Assembly (NCBI GenBank): GCA_036504035.1
Contig: DASXVV010000006.1
Location: forward strand, 62,001-126,000
Length of the DNA: 64,000 nucleotides
Reading direction: 5' to 3'
Source of the DNA: Candidatus Deferrimicrobiaceae bacterium
GTDB lineage: Bacteria > Desulfobacterota > Deferrimicrobia > Deferrimicrobiales > Deferrimicrobiaceae
Under the pieces are notes generated by a model. That model was not told where the DNA came from and did not search any database. It saw only the letters and a list, made by a program, of their open reading frames with translations. Positions 26,762 to 36,835 of this stretch are shown here, piece after piece (the stretch's first letter is position 1; each line of letters starts with the position of its first letter). The translations under genes and the position numbers were made by a program.

Positions 26762-26870
26762 ATCGCACGACGGAAGCGGCCGGCCTGGACGCGCCCAAAT
26801 TGTCGATATTGCGACAATCGTGGGACCGGCCGGGACCACCCCTCGCGTGCGACTGACACGTCCTCCTCAT
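26727..26870 (-). CDS. Possible 47-codon upstream reading frame before the kinase gene
   Basis: On the minus strand a strong ribosome site (GGAAGGAG, 5-6 bp before ATG) opens a 47-codon frame, MRRTCQSHARGGPGRS..., that runs past the kinase start codon and ends 35 bp inside the kinase gene. The kinase's own start has no ribosome site. It could be a leader peptide that couples translation, or a chance frame. It resembles no known protein. Confidence 0.3.
   Translation of the reverse strand: MRRTCQSHARGGPGRSHDCRNIDNLGASRPAASVVRYVAEGNRLLFR
26799..26818. promoter_or_regulatory. NifA-type enhancer palindrome TGT-N10-ACA
   Basis: ATTGTCG-ATATTG-CGACAAT is a 7-bp-arm palindrome containing TGT (26801-26803), ten bases, then ACA (26814-26816). 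That is the NifA upstream activating sequence. It lies about 120 bp upstream of the -24 element at 26928, the normal enhancer distance. It also lies 38 bp upstream of the divergent kinase start, which it could influence. Confidence 0.65.
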
Positions 26871-26925
26871 AAAAATCTCCTTCCATAATGACCACTTGCG
26901 GCGTCGCATTCCCCGGAGCGGCGAT

Positions 26926-26941
26926 TCGGCACGCATACTGC
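26926..26941 (+). promoter_or_regulatory. Sigma-54 (-24/-12) promoter of porin-amtB-glnB
   Basis: TCGGCACGCATACTGC holds GG (26928-26929), exactly ten bases, then GC (26940-26941), with the preferred GGCACG at -24. The ATG of the porin gene lies 36 bp downstream with AAGGAGG before it. Confidence 0.75.
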
Positions 26942-26977
26942 GTTGTCTACCGGCAACAACATTTCAAGGAGGCAAAG

Positions 26978-27763
26978 ATGTCGAACCGCTCCCTGCTCCG
27001 GAACCTTTCCCTTGCCGCCGTCGCGCTCTGCGCGCTCACGGGCACCGCGCTGGCCACCCCTTCGACGCAGATCTGGATCCCGTCGACCGACGTCCAGGCC
27101 TTCAAGACCGTTCACCTGAACGTCGACAGCTACATCCGGACGAGCAACAACCCCGACGGCACCCGGTCGAACCCGCTCTACGTCATCGGACCGACCTTCG
27201 GCGTCTCGCCGTTCGAGAAAGTGCAAGCCGAGGTCGGCTTCGACCTGATGTACTCGGGCGCCACGGCGACCGGCCCCGACGGCAACACCGTCAACCTCGA
27301 CAGCAACCCGCTCTATGGGCACGCCAAGATCGGAACGCCGGAAGACGCACTATTCAAGGGCTCGCCCGCCCTCGCGGCCGGCATTTACAACGCCGGGACG
27401 CGACGCAAGGTGACCGATCAGAACATCGCCTACGCCGAGGCGGCGAAGACGATCCCGGTGCTCGGACGCATCTCCGCCGGTTGGTTCGTGGGCAACAGCT
27501 ACCTGCTGAACGACGCACAGGGCAACAACGACGCGAGCGGCGTGCTGCTGTCTTGGGACCGCACGATGACCGAGATCTCCGACAAGCTGTGGCTGGGCGT
27601 CGACTACCAGGGCACGAAGAGCGCGATGGGCGCACTGTCCTTCGGCGCCTCCTGGGCGTTTGCGAAGAATGTCAGCGTGATCCTCGGCTACGACATCTAC
27701 AACAGCAAGGCCACGGGCGGCCAGAACACGGCGACCGTGCAGGTCGACATCAACTTCCCGTAG
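26978..27763 (+). CDS. Secreted beta-barrel (porin-like) protein of the ammonium operon
   Basis: A 261-residue protein with a Sec signal peptide (cleavage near ALA, residue 26) and alternating amphipathic strands. It ends in VDINFP, with a strand-final aromatic residue near the C-terminus, typical of outer-membrane barrels. The strand order (YVIGPTFGVSP..., FDLMYSG, AGWFVGNSYLL, LWLGVDYQG, VSVILGYDIY) fits about 10-12 strands. It is the first gene of the sigma-54 operon with amtB and glnB, so it may admit ammonium or nitrogen compounds through the outer membrane. The assignment is structural and contextual, not by a named family. Confidence 0.7.
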   Translation: MSNRSLLRNLSLAAVALCALTGTALATPSTQIWIPSTDVQAFKTVHLNVDSYIRTSNNPDGTRSNPLYVIGPTFGVSPFEKVQAEVGFDLMYSGATATGPDGNTVNLDSNPLYGHAKIGTPEDALFKGSPALAAGIYNAGTRRKVTDQNIAYAEAAKTIPVLGRISAGWFVGNSYLLNDAQGNNDASGVLLSWDRTMTEISDKLWLGVDYQGTKSAMGALSFGASWAFAKNVSVILGYDIYNSKATGGQNTATVQVDINFP

Positions 27764-27801
27764 GGGACATCCCGACTACGCGAGCCGTTCTGAAAAAAAG
27801 T

Positions 27802-27818
27802 CCCGTTCCATGAACGGG
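27802..27818 (+). other. Small hairpin between porin and amtB
   Basis: CCCGTT (27802-27807) and AACGGG (27813-27818) form a perfect 6-bp stem with a 5-nt loop, 19 bp before the amtB ATG. It could be an mRNA processing or stability element that tunes expression between porin and transporter. Confidence 0.35.
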
Positions 27819-27836
27819 TAGACGAGGAGACGCAAG

Positions 27837-29883
<2,047 letters not shown>

Positions 29884-29897
29884 ATCGTCACGACGAC

Positions 29898-29948
29898 GGG
29901 AGTTCCCCGCGGCGGCTCCGGCTGCCGCGGGGGGCTCCCGCCCTTTTT
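29898..29948 (+). terminator. Rho-independent terminator after glnB
   Basis: An imperfect GC-rich inverted repeat (GGGAGTTCCCCGCGGC with GCCGCGGGGGGCTCCC) is followed by CCCTTTTTGTG. It ends the ammonium operon. Confidence 0.75.
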
Positions 29949-30013
29949 GTGTTCGCATCCGCAATCCACCGTAATATCCTTGGGGCAAGGCACACCGAAA
30001 CGGAGGTTTCCCC

Positions 30014-30844
30014 ATGAAAATCCTCTACCCGCTGCCCACCCCGGGCTCCCCCCCCGACGCGCTCGAGATGGCCATCGACATCGCTCGCGCCCACGGGGGA
30101 AAGATCCGCATCCTGTCCATCGTCGACACCGAACGCATCCGCAGCATCGAAGCGGGGGCGACGCCGGGCGCGATCGAGATCGCCCACGACGTCGTCGAGG
30201 AGATCACCGCGCGCGAGCGGGACATCGCGGCCGAGTCTCTGAAGGCCGCGCTTCGCCGGTGCGGAGAGGCCGGCGTCCCCACCGACGGGAAGATGGTCGA
30301 GGGCGATCCGCGCGAGGAGCTCGTCCTGGCCTCGGTCGACGCAGACCTGCTGGTTGCGGGAATCAACGCCCATTTCGCTTTCGGCGGCGAGGACAAGCCC
30401 GCGGGACTCGCCCTCTCGCTCATGAAGGACCGCACCGTGCCCGTCCTGTTGTGCGCTTCACCCTGGCGGGCCGTACGGACGTTGGCCGTCGGGTGCGGCG
30501 GCGGGGAGCGGACGCTGCGGGCCGTCGGCGCGATGGCGCGGATGGGGCTCTGGAAGTCCGGGGTCCGCACCGTCCTGCTCGCGGTCGACGACGACTCCGA
30601 GCGTGCGGAGCGGAAGATCGCCGGCCCCAAGGAAGTCCTCGAGGAAGACGGTTATACCGGTCTCGAATCGGTGATCGCCCCGATGCCCAAGATCGAGAAC
30701 TTTCTCGCGGCGTGCAAGCGGGAGCAGGTCGATGCCGTGGTCCTGGGCGGCTTCGGCGAGCATCGCTGGAACGACGTCTTCGGCTTTTCGATCACCGGCC
30801 GGATGATCCGCGAGGCGCAGCATCATCTCTTTCTGTTCATGTAG
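30014..30844 (+). CDS. Tandem universal-stress-protein-like protein
   Basis: A 276-residue protein made of two Usp-like halves. Each has a beta-alpha Rossmann-like pattern (MKILYPLPTPGSP...ALEMAIDIARAHGGKIRILSIVD; second half from VRTLAVGCGGGERTLRAVG). The glycine-rich ATP-binding loop is poorly conserved. Such proteins regulate transport or stress physiology. It starts 130 bp after glnB with a GGAGG site and leads into an antiporter gene 12 bp downstream, so it may adjust that transporter. Confidence 0.8.
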   Translation: MKILYPLPTPGSPPDALEMAIDIARAHGGKIRILSIVDTERIRSIEAGATPGAIEIAHDVVEEITARERDIAAESLKAALRRCGEAGVPTDGKMVEGDPREELVLASVDADLLVAGINAHFAFGGEDKPAGLALSLMKDRTVPVLLCASPWRAVRTLAVGCGGGERTLRAVGAMARMGLWKSGVRTVLLAVDDDSERAERKIAGPKEVLEEDGYTGLESVIAPMPKIENFLAACKREQVDAVVLGGFGEHRWNDVFGFSITGRMIREAQHHLFLFM

Positions 30845-30856
30845 CGCGAGGACCCG

Positions 30857-32104
30857 TTGACCGAATCCGCCTCCCACGCCCTAGGCCTGTCGCTGCCGCT
30901 CTGGTCCGTGCTGCCGTTCGCGGGCTTCCTGCTGTCGCTTGCCGTCGTCCCGCTTCTCGCGTCCGAATTCTGGTCGCGGCACTACAACAAGGTCGCGGCC
31001 GCCTTCGGCCTGCCCGTCGCCGCGGCATTCCTTTTCTTCGGGCCGCACGAGCTGCTGACGACCGCGCTCGACTACGCCTCGTTCATCATCCTCCTGGGCT
31101 CCCTGTTCACGATCTCGGGCGGCATCCTGGTTCGCGGGGCATTTCGCGCGACTCCGGCCGTCAACGCCGCGTTCCTGCTCTGCGGTAGCCTCCTCTCGAA
31201 CGTGCTGGGGACCACCGGCGCCTCGATGCTGCTGCTCCGGCCGCTCCTGAGGGCCAACGCCCACCGGAAGCGACGTGCCCACGTCGTCGTCTTCTTCATC
31301 TTCACCGTGGCGAACATCGGCGGTGCGCTGACGCCGATCGGCGATCCCCCCCTGTTCCTCGGCTTCCTCAAGGGAGTCCCGTTCTTCTGGCCCCTGCGGG
31401 CGCTCTGGCCTGTCTGGCTGTTCACGCTCGGGACGGTCGTCGGCGTTTTCCTTCTCGTCGACCGGCGGATCCGGAAAACTGACGGCGCGGCGGCAGATGC
31501 CGGTGGGGAAAAGACCCCGATCAAGATCGACGGAACGGTCAACTTCCTGCTGCTGGCGCCTGTGATCGGCGCGGTCTTCCTGCCGGCCCCTTATCGGGAG
31601 GCCGCGATGGCGGGCGCCGCCGGGCTGTCGATGTGGCTCACCCCGCGCGCCGTACGCGAAGAAAACGGCTTCACGTGGCACCCGATCCGGGAGGTGGCGA
31701 TCCTGTTCGCCACCATCTTCGCGACGATGATCCCCGCCCTGCTGCTCTTGCAGGCACGCGGCGGCGCGTTGGGCGTCTCGCAACCCTGGCAGCTCTTCTG
31801 GGCTTCAGGGTCGTTGTCGAGCTTCCTCGACAACGCGCCGACCTACCTCACCTTCTTCTCGCTCGCCCAGGGCATGGGGAACGGCTCCGGCGTTGCGGGT
31901 GTCTCCCCCGCGCTCCTCGCCGCGATCAGCGCCGGAGCGGTCTTCATGGGCGCCAACAGCTACATCGGAAACGCCCCCAACTTCATGGTCAAGGCCATCG
32001 CCGAGGAATCCGGCGTCCGGATGCCCTCGTTCTTCGGCTACATGGCGTGGTCGTGCGCAATCCTCATTCCCACGTTCATCCTGGTGACGCTGATCTTCTT
32101 CTGA
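30857..32104 (+). CDS. NhaD-like ion transporter (Na+/H+ antiporter family)
   Basis: A 415-residue membrane protein with about 11-12 spans. The family-typical hairpin motifs are GALTPIGDPPLFLGFL in the first half and FLDNAPTYLTFF with ANSYIGNAPNFM in the second. This matches NhaD-type Na+/H+ antiporters of the ion-transporter superfamily. It is next to lutABC, so it could also carry an organic acid such as lactate with Na+, but the motifs favour the antiporter. The TTG start follows a GCGAGGA site. Confidence 0.85.
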   Translation: MTESASHALGLSLPLWSVLPFAGFLLSLAVVPLLASEFWSRHYNKVAAAFGLPVAAAFLFFGPHELLTTALDYASFIILLGSLFTISGGILVRGAFRATPAVNAAFLLCGSLLSNVLGTTGASMLLLRPLLRANAHRKRRAHVVVFFIFTVANIGGALTPIGDPPLFLGFLKGVPFFWPLRALWPVWLFTLGTVVGVFLLVDRRIRKTDGAAADAGGEKTPIKIDGTVNFLLLAPVIGAVFLPAPYREAAMAGAAGLSMWLTPRAVREENGFTWHPIREVAILFATIFATMIPALLLLQARGGALGVSQPWQLFWASGSLSSFLDNAPTYLTFFSLAQGMGNGSGVAGVSPALLAAISAGAVFMGANSYIGNAPNFMVKAIAEESGVRMPSFFGYMAWSCAILIPTFILVTLIFF

Positions 32105-32123
32105 CCGGTTGTATACTGTCCCC

Positions 32124-32882
32124 ATGCCCCCTTCCCCCCCCGTCACCGCGTCGCTGTTCTTCACCTGCATGGCCGACGCCCTCTACCCGAACGTGGCGAT
32201 GGCCGCCGCGACCGTACTCGAGCGGTTCGGCGTCACGGTGCGCGTGCCGCCGGCGCAGACGTGCTGCGGCCAGCCGGCCTTCAACTCCGGCCACCGGAAG
32301 GAAGCTCGGAAGATGGCAGCCGGATTCCTCCGGGCGTTCGACGGCGAGGGGTACATCGTGACCCCCTCGGGCTCGTGCGCCGTGATGGTCAAGGAGATGT
32401 ACCCGGTGCTGTTCCGCAACGAGCCGCGGATGCTCGACCTCGCCTGCGCCGTCGGCGAGCGCGTCTACGAGCTGTCGCAGTTCCTCGTCGACGTCCTGGG
32501 CGTCACCGACCCGAAATCGGCTTTCAAGGGCAAGGTCACGCTCCACGACTCCTGCCATCTGCTGCGGGGGCTGGGCGTCCGCGAACAGCCCCGCACGCTG
32601 CTGCGCGCCATTCCCGGCGTCGAGCTGGTCGAGATGGAGCAAAGCGACCGCTGCTGCGGATTCGGCGGCGTCTTCTCGGTGAAGAACCCGCTCGTCTCCT
32701 GCGCGATGGTCGATAAGAAGATCGAGCGGATCCTGGCGACCGGCGCGCAGTACGTCGCCTCCGGCGACCTGGGATGCCTCATGAACATCGGGGGCGCCGT
32801 TTCCCGGTCGGGCTACCCGGTCAAGCCGATCCACCTGGCGGAGATCCTGGCCGGCCCGCCGGCCGATGGGAACGCCCCGTGA
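32124..32882 (+). CDS. lutA: Lactate utilisation protein LutA (CCG-domain iron-sulfur subunit)
   Basis: A 252-residue protein with two cysteine-rich CCG units: TCCGQPAFNSGH and RCCGFGGVFSVKN, each preceded by Cys-containing loops (SLFFTCMADAL, HDSCHLLRGL). These bind the iron-sulfur cofactor in heterodisulfide-reductase- and LutA-type proteins. With LutB and LutC it oxidises L-lactate to pyruvate. No ribosome site precedes the ATG; TATACT ends six bases upstream, suggesting a possible leaderless start or coupling. It ends GTGA, overlapping lutB. Confidence 0.92.
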   Translation: MPPSPPVTASLFFTCMADALYPNVAMAAATVLERFGVTVRVPPAQTCCGQPAFNSGHRKEARKMAAGFLRAFDGEGYIVTPSGSCAVMVKEMYPVLFRNEPRMLDLACAVGERVYELSQFLVDVLGVTDPKSAFKGKVTLHDSCHLLRGLGVREQPRTLLRAIPGVELVEMEQSDRCCGFGGVFSVKNPLVSCAMVDKKIERILATGAQYVASGDLGCLMNIGGAVSRSGYPVKPIHLAEILAGPPADGNAP

Positions 32883-34303
32883 TCCCGCGCTGCCACGATT
32901 TCACCCGCAACGTCGCCCGCGCACTGTCGAACCGGAATCTCCAGTCCGCCATCTCCCGAACGACCGACCGCTTCCTGTCGCACCGCGACGCGGCCGTCCG
33001 GTCGTTCCCGGGCGATTTCGAGGCGGCGCGCGAGGCGGCCTCGCAGCTGAAGCTTTCGGTCCTGCGCGATCTCGACGTCCACCTGTCGCGCTTCATCGAA
33101 GAAGCCGAGCGGCGGGGAGCATCGGTCCACGTCGCGCACGACGCCGCCGAGGCGCGCGAGATCGCCGTCCGGATCGCGCAGGAAGAAGGGGTCAAGCTCG
33201 CCGTCAAGTCCAAGTCGATGGCCACCGAGGAGATCGCGCTCAACGAGGCGCTCGAATCGGCCGGCGTCGAGGCGGTCGAGACCGACCTGGGCGAATACAT
33301 CATCCAGCTCGCGCACGAGGCGCCCTCGCACCTGATCGCACCCGCCGTCCACAAGACGCGCGAGGAAGTGTCGCAATTGTTCGTCGACAGGTTGGGGGAA
33401 CCGTATACAGAGGAAATCCCCGAGCTGGTCGCGATCGCCCGCAGGCATCTTCGCGACAAGTTCCTCTCGGCCGGGATGGGCATCAGCGGCGCCAACTTTC
33501 TCGTGGCCGAGACCGGGTCGATCGCGATCGTCTCCAACGAAGCCAATGCCCGGATGGTCACGACGCTGCCGCGCGTTCACCTCGCGGTCGCCTCGATCGA
33601 GAAGGTGATCCCGAAGCTTTCCGACCTGCCGGCGATGCTGCGGCTGCTGACGCGCAGCGCAACCGGGCAGCCGATCTCCTCGTACGTCTCCGTGTTGACC
33701 GGCGTCCGCCGCCCCGGCGACCTCGAGGGGCCCTCGAAGCTGCACATCCTGCTGGTCGACAACGGCCGCAGCGCGATCCTGAAAGGCAAGTACCGCGAAA
33801 TCCTCAAGTGCCTCCGATGCGGCGCCTGCCTCAACATCTGCCCGGTCTACCAGACCATCGGCGGGCACGCTTACGGATGGGTCTACCCCGGCCCGATGGG
33901 CTCGGTACTGTCGCCGCTGCTGCTGGGGCTCCGGGAAGCATCGGCGCTGCCCGACGCCAGCACGCTGTGCGGCGCCTGCGCCGACGTCTGTCCCGTCAAG
34001 ATTCCGCTGCCCGACCTGCTGCTCGAGCTGCGCGGCGACGCGCGGGCGCAGGGGCACCGGACGCCGGGCGAGGTGGCCGGGATGAAGGGATTCGCCGCGA
34101 TGATGGGACGAGCAGGCCTCCTCGAGGCATTCGAGCGGATCGCCGGGGTCGTGTCGCAGCTCCTGTGCAAGGACGGGAAGATCCCATGGCTGCCGTTCGG
34201 GCTGTCGGGCTGGACCGACCGGCGCGACTTTCCCGCGCCCGCCGTTCAACCGTTCCGGAAGCTCTGGAAGATCAAGCGGGGGATCGCGCCGTGGAACCGC
34301 TAG
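32879..34303 (+). CDS. lutB: Lactate utilisation protein LutB (LUD domain, 2x[4Fe-4S])
   Basis: A 474-residue protein. The N-terminal LUD domain (about 60-290) includes VKSKSMATEEIALNEALE and AETGSIAIVSNEANARMV. The C-terminal ferredoxin part has CLRCGACLNICPVYQTIGG and CGACADVCPVKIPLPDLL, two 4Fe-4S sites. It is the electron-carrying subunit of the LutABC L-lactate dehydrogenase. The GTG start overlaps lutA's stop, and lutC begins 13 bases before its end. Confidence 0.95.
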   Translation: MIPRCHDFTRNVARALSNRNLQSAISRTTDRFLSHRDAAVRSFPGDFEAAREAASQLKLSVLRDLDVHLSRFIEEAERRGASVHVAHDAAEAREIAVRIAQEEGVKLAVKSKSMATEEIALNEALESAGVEAVETDLGEYIIQLAHEAPSHLIAPAVHKTREEVSQLFVDRLGEPYTEEIPELVAIARRHLRDKFLSAGMGISGANFLVAETGSIAIVSNEANARMVTTLPRVHLAVASIEKVIPKLSDLPAMLRLLTRSATGQPISSYVSVLTGVRRPGDLEGPSKLHILLVDNGRSAILKGKYREILKCLRCGACLNICPVYQTIGGHAYGWVYPGPMGSVLSPLLLGLREASALPDASTLCGACADVCPVKIPLPDLLLELRGDARAQGHRTPGEVAGMKGFAAMMGRAGLLEAFERIAGVVSQLLCKDGKIPWLPFGLSGWTDRRDFPAPAVQPFRKLWKIKRGIAPWNR

Positions 34304-34971
34304 GCCGCAAGGATGCGCTGCTGCGCCGGCTGCGCGTCGCCCTGCACGGTCACGACGAAGCGCGCCCGGCCCCGCCCGCTCCGGAACTGCGCGAGGCAAG
34401 GCCCGCGACGCCCGCCGAGCGCGCGGCCCGCTTCTCGGGCGCGCTCCGCGCCGCCGCGGGCACGGTCCTGTCCGGATCCGCCTACGCCGTGCTACCGGCG
34501 CTCGGCGAAGCGCTCCGGGGCGCCGGTGTCAGCGCGCTGCTCGTGCCCGAAGGCGACCCCGCCGCGCGCGCGCTGGCCGATGCGCTGCTGCCGCTGGGCC
34601 CGTTCCGGCTGGCGTCGACCTCCGAGTTGCTGCACGGGAAGTCGCCGGTCACCGCCGGGATCCAGTCGGCCGAATTCGCGATCGCCGAGAGCGGCACCGT
34701 CGTCCAGACCGGCCGCCAGGGCCGGACGCTCTTGCCCGGGCTCGTCACCGACGTTCACGTCTCGCTCGTATCGCCCGATATTCTCGTCGACCGGATGGAG
34801 GACGTTTTGGCGACGCTCGCCGCCGACCCGCCCCGCACGATCGCGTTCATCACCGGGCCCAGCCGCACCGGCGACATCGAGCAGACACTCACCCTGGGTG
34901 CGCACGGGCCTAGGGCGCTGATCGCGGTCCTCGCCGAAGCGGATTACTTCCCGGTCGCCTTGACGAGGTAG
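34291..34971 (+). CDS. lutC: Lactate utilisation protein LutC (LUD domain)
   Basis: A 226-residue protein whose LUD fold is seen in VTAGIQSAEFAIAESGTVVQTG, LVTDVHVSLVSPDILVDRM and TGPSRTGDIEQTLTLGAHGPRAL. The N-terminal 60 residues are a less conserved Ala/Arg-rich stretch. The GTG start at 34291 has GGGGGA upstream and overlaps lutB. It completes the L-lactate oxidising set. Its last 28 bases overlap the convergent small cytochrome gene. Confidence 0.92.
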   Translation: MEPLGRKDALLRRLRVALHGHDEARPAPPAPELREARPATPAERAARFSGALRAAAGTVLSGSAYAVLPALGEALRGAGVSALLVPEGDPAARALADALLPLGPFRLASTSELLHGKSPVTAGIQSAEFAIAESGTVVQTGRQGRTLLPGLVTDVHVSLVSPDILVDRMEDVLATLAADPPRTIAFITGPSRTGDIEQTLTLGAHGPRALIAVLAEADYFPVALTR

Positions 34972-35204
34972 CTGGCGATCGCCTGCGCCTCGGGATCGGT
35001 GACCCGGGCACCTTTGTCCTTCATCCGCGCAATCGTCGCTTCCCACTCCGCCTTGTCCTTGGACGCCGACAGCGCCCGGCTCGCGGCGTGGCACAGCGTG
35101 CACTTAGACTCGAACAGCGCCTTGCCGTCCTCGGCCGCAAAGGCCGCGGACAGGGCGAGGCACAGGACGGCTGAAACCGGTACGGCCCATCGCATCTTTC
35201 TCAT
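34944..35204 (-). CDS. Small monohaem cytochrome c
   Basis: An 86-residue secreted protein: signal peptide (cleavage near AFA, residue 23), one haem site CTLCH, and a downstream Met in ARMKDKGARVTDP that may be the sixth iron ligand. The short class-I fold should carry electrons in the periplasm. It is convergent with lutC (28-bp overlap) and lies beside a related lipoprotein cytochrome on the same strand; the pair may receive electrons from lactate oxidation. Confidence 0.9.
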   Translation of the reverse strand: MRKMRWAVPVSAVLCLALSAAFAAEDGKALFESKCTLCHAASRALSASKDKAEWEATIARMKDKGARVTDPEAQAIASYLVKATGK

Positions 35205-35227
35205 CGGCGATCCTCCCTCTGCCCCGG

Positions 35228-35587
35228 CTACTTCTTGCCGTGTTCTGCGGTCAGGAAGTCGACGATCCTGGTGGCGTCGTCGTCGCTGATCGACCCGGGC
35301 TGCTTGGCCTGCATCTTCTTGACGAGAGCGACCCATGCCTCGCGCGTTTCCTTGCGGGAGGTCGCGCGTTCGACCGTGTGGCAGATGGAGCACTTCTGCT
35401 CGAAGAGCGCCTTGGGCTCCGCGGGCGCGGCAGCCGTAGCGGCCGGGGCGGCAGGCGCGACGGCCGGGGCGGCGGCAGGCGCGGCGGGCGCCTCGGTCTT
35501 GGGCGCTTCCTGCTTGGAGCAGGCGACCAGGGTAGCGACGGAGACGGCGGCGATCAACGACAGGGCAATACGCTTGTTGGGCTTCAC
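35228..35587 (-). CDS. Lipoprotein monohaem cytochrome c with Ala/Pro linker
   Basis: A 119-residue lipoprotein: lipobox near ATLVAC (Cys23), a 35-residue Ala/Pro tether (APAAPAAAPAVAPAAPAA), then one haem motif CSICH with KKMQAKQPGSISDDDATRIVDFL, a Met-containing C-terminal part parallel to the downstream cytochrome. It should sit on a membrane and reach into the periplasm. The GTG start at 35587 has AGGAGGG upstream. The two cytochromes look like products of a duplication. Confidence 0.88.
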   Translation of the reverse strand: MKPNKRIALSLIAAVSVATLVACSKQEAPKTEAPAAPAAAPAVAPAAPAATAAAPAEPKALFEQKCSICHTVERATSRKETREAWVALVKKMQAKQPGSISDDDATRIVDFLTAEHGKK

Positions 35588-35664
35588 GGGATCGATCCCT
35601 CCTTTTGGTGGTGGTCCTGTTGATGGTGGTCCTGCGGCATACCTGCAATGGTACAATGATGCGC

Positions 35665-35862
35665 ATGATCTGTGTCCGGATTCCCCAAAAAAACAGGATG
35701 CTGGAAATTCCCGGCCCCCGCCTCGTCAAGGACATCCTCCTCGAGACCGGCCATCGTCCCGCCACCGTCATCGTCACGATGGGCAAGCGGCTGCTGACGC
35801 GCGACCACCGGGTCGACGACGGCGAGACGATCGATATCGTCTCCGTCGTTTCCGGAGGATGA
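35665..35862 (+). CDS. TtuB/MoaD/ThiS-like sulfur carrier
   Basis: A 65-residue beta-grasp protein that ends in the diglycine VVSGG needed for thiocarboxylation. The ATG at 35665 lets the first strand (MICVRIPQKNRML) open the fold as in MoaD and ThiS; ATGs at 35656 and 35659 are alternatives. No ribosome site is seen, and TACAAT ends seven bases upstream, so the mRNA may be leaderless. It precedes a TtuA-like thiolase by 10 bp, the arrangement expected for a TtuB-type sulfur donor. MoaD or ThiS roles are less likely, as no molybdopterin or thiamine genes are nearby. Confidence 0.8.
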   Translation: MICVRIPQKNRMLEIPGPRLVKDILLETGHRPATVIVTMGKRLLTRDHRVDDGETIDIVSVVSGG

Positions 35863-35872
35863 GTCCCCTCTC

Positions 35873-36835
35873 ATGAAGTGCAAGCGGTGCCGCAAGGCGA
35901 CCGCGGCCGTCGAGCTTCGCAGCCACAACGCCGCGTTCTGCCCCGAATGCTTCTTTCTCTTCTTCCGCCGCCAGGTCGAGGAGGGGATCCGCAAGCAAGG
36001 CCTCCTCGCGCACAACGACCGCGTGCTCGTCTGCGTCTCGGGGGGCAAGGACAGCCTCGTCCTGTGGGACGAGCTGCTCGAGATGGGCTACGACGCCGAG
36101 GGGCTCTATATCGGCCTCGGCATCCCCGGCTACTCCGACCGCTCGAAGGAAAAGGTGCTCGCGTTCGCCGAGGCGCGCGGGAAGAAGCCGATCGTCGTCG
36201 ACCTGCGCGACGAGGGGGTCCCTATTCCCGAGGCGGCGCGCGCCAACAAGAAGCACGAATGCTCGGTCTGCGGCGTGGTCAAGCGCTACTTCTTCAACCG
36301 CGTGGCGGCCGAGGGCAACTTCACGGTCGTGGCCACCGGGCACAATCTCGACGACGAGTCGGGGCGCCTGCTCGGCAACCTCCTCCACTGGCAGAAGAGC
36401 CACATCGCCCGGCAGCACCCTTTGCTTCCGGCCGACACCGACGGGCTCGTCCGCAAGGTCAAGCCGCTGTGGCGCCTCTCCGAGCTCGAGACCGCGTCCT
36501 ACGCCTTCCTCAAGGGGATCGATTTCGTAATCGAGGAATGTCCGATGAGCACGGATGCGACGTCGCTCGTCTACAAGGAAGCGCTCTCGCTGATCGAGGA
36601 CAAGATGCCGGGCAGCCGCTTCGCCTTCTACGCGGGCTTCCTCGACCGCGCCAACCCGGTGCGCGAGGCGATGGCAACGGCCGCAGCGATCGAGGCCGCG
36701 AGCTTCGTCCCCGGCGCGGCGCCTGCCGCACCGCGCGGGACTTGCGACGCCTGCGGGGCGCCGACGCTGTCTTCCACCTGCGGCTACTGCCGGATGAAAG
36801 CAAAAACCAAGGCTTCCCACAAGGAGAACACGTGA
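35873..36835 (+). CDS. ttuA: TtuA-like tRNA 2-thiouridine synthetase
   Basis: A 320-residue PP-loop ATPase. The N-terminal zinc site has CKRC and CPEC (Cys3/6/23/26). The ATP-pyrophosphatase loop SGGKDS is at 56-61. Cys130 and Cys133 (CSVCG), with Cys223 (EECPM), correspond to the 4Fe-4S ligands of TtuA. A second zinc site lies near the C-terminus (CDACGAPTLSSTCGYC). TtuA thiolates C2 of U54/T54 in the tRNA T-loop, using a TtuB-type carrier. A Ncs6/TtcA-type role (other positions) cannot be excluded. The GTG of the methyltransferase overlaps its stop. Confidence 0.85.
   Translation: MKCKRCRKATAAVELRSHNAAFCPECFFLFFRRQVEEGIRKQGLLAHNDRVLVCVSGGKDSLVLWDELLEMGYDAEGLYIGLGIPGYSDRSKEKVLAFAEARGKKPIVVDLRDEGVPIPEAARANKKHECSVCGVVKRYFFNRVAAEGNFTVVATGHNLDDESGRLLGNLLHWQKSHIARQHPLLPADTDGLVRKVKPLWRLSELETASYAFLKGIDFVIEECPMSTDATSLVYKEALSLIEDKMPGSRFAFYAGFLDRANPVREAMATAAAIEAASFVPGAAPAAPRGTCDACGAPTLSSTCGYCRMKAKTKASHKENT

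Noticed and set aside
26762-26798. A GG-N10-GC match on the minus strand before the kinase gene
   Set aside because: It lies in very GC-rich sequence, and neither half resembles the TGGCAC or TTGC consensus, so chance is likely.
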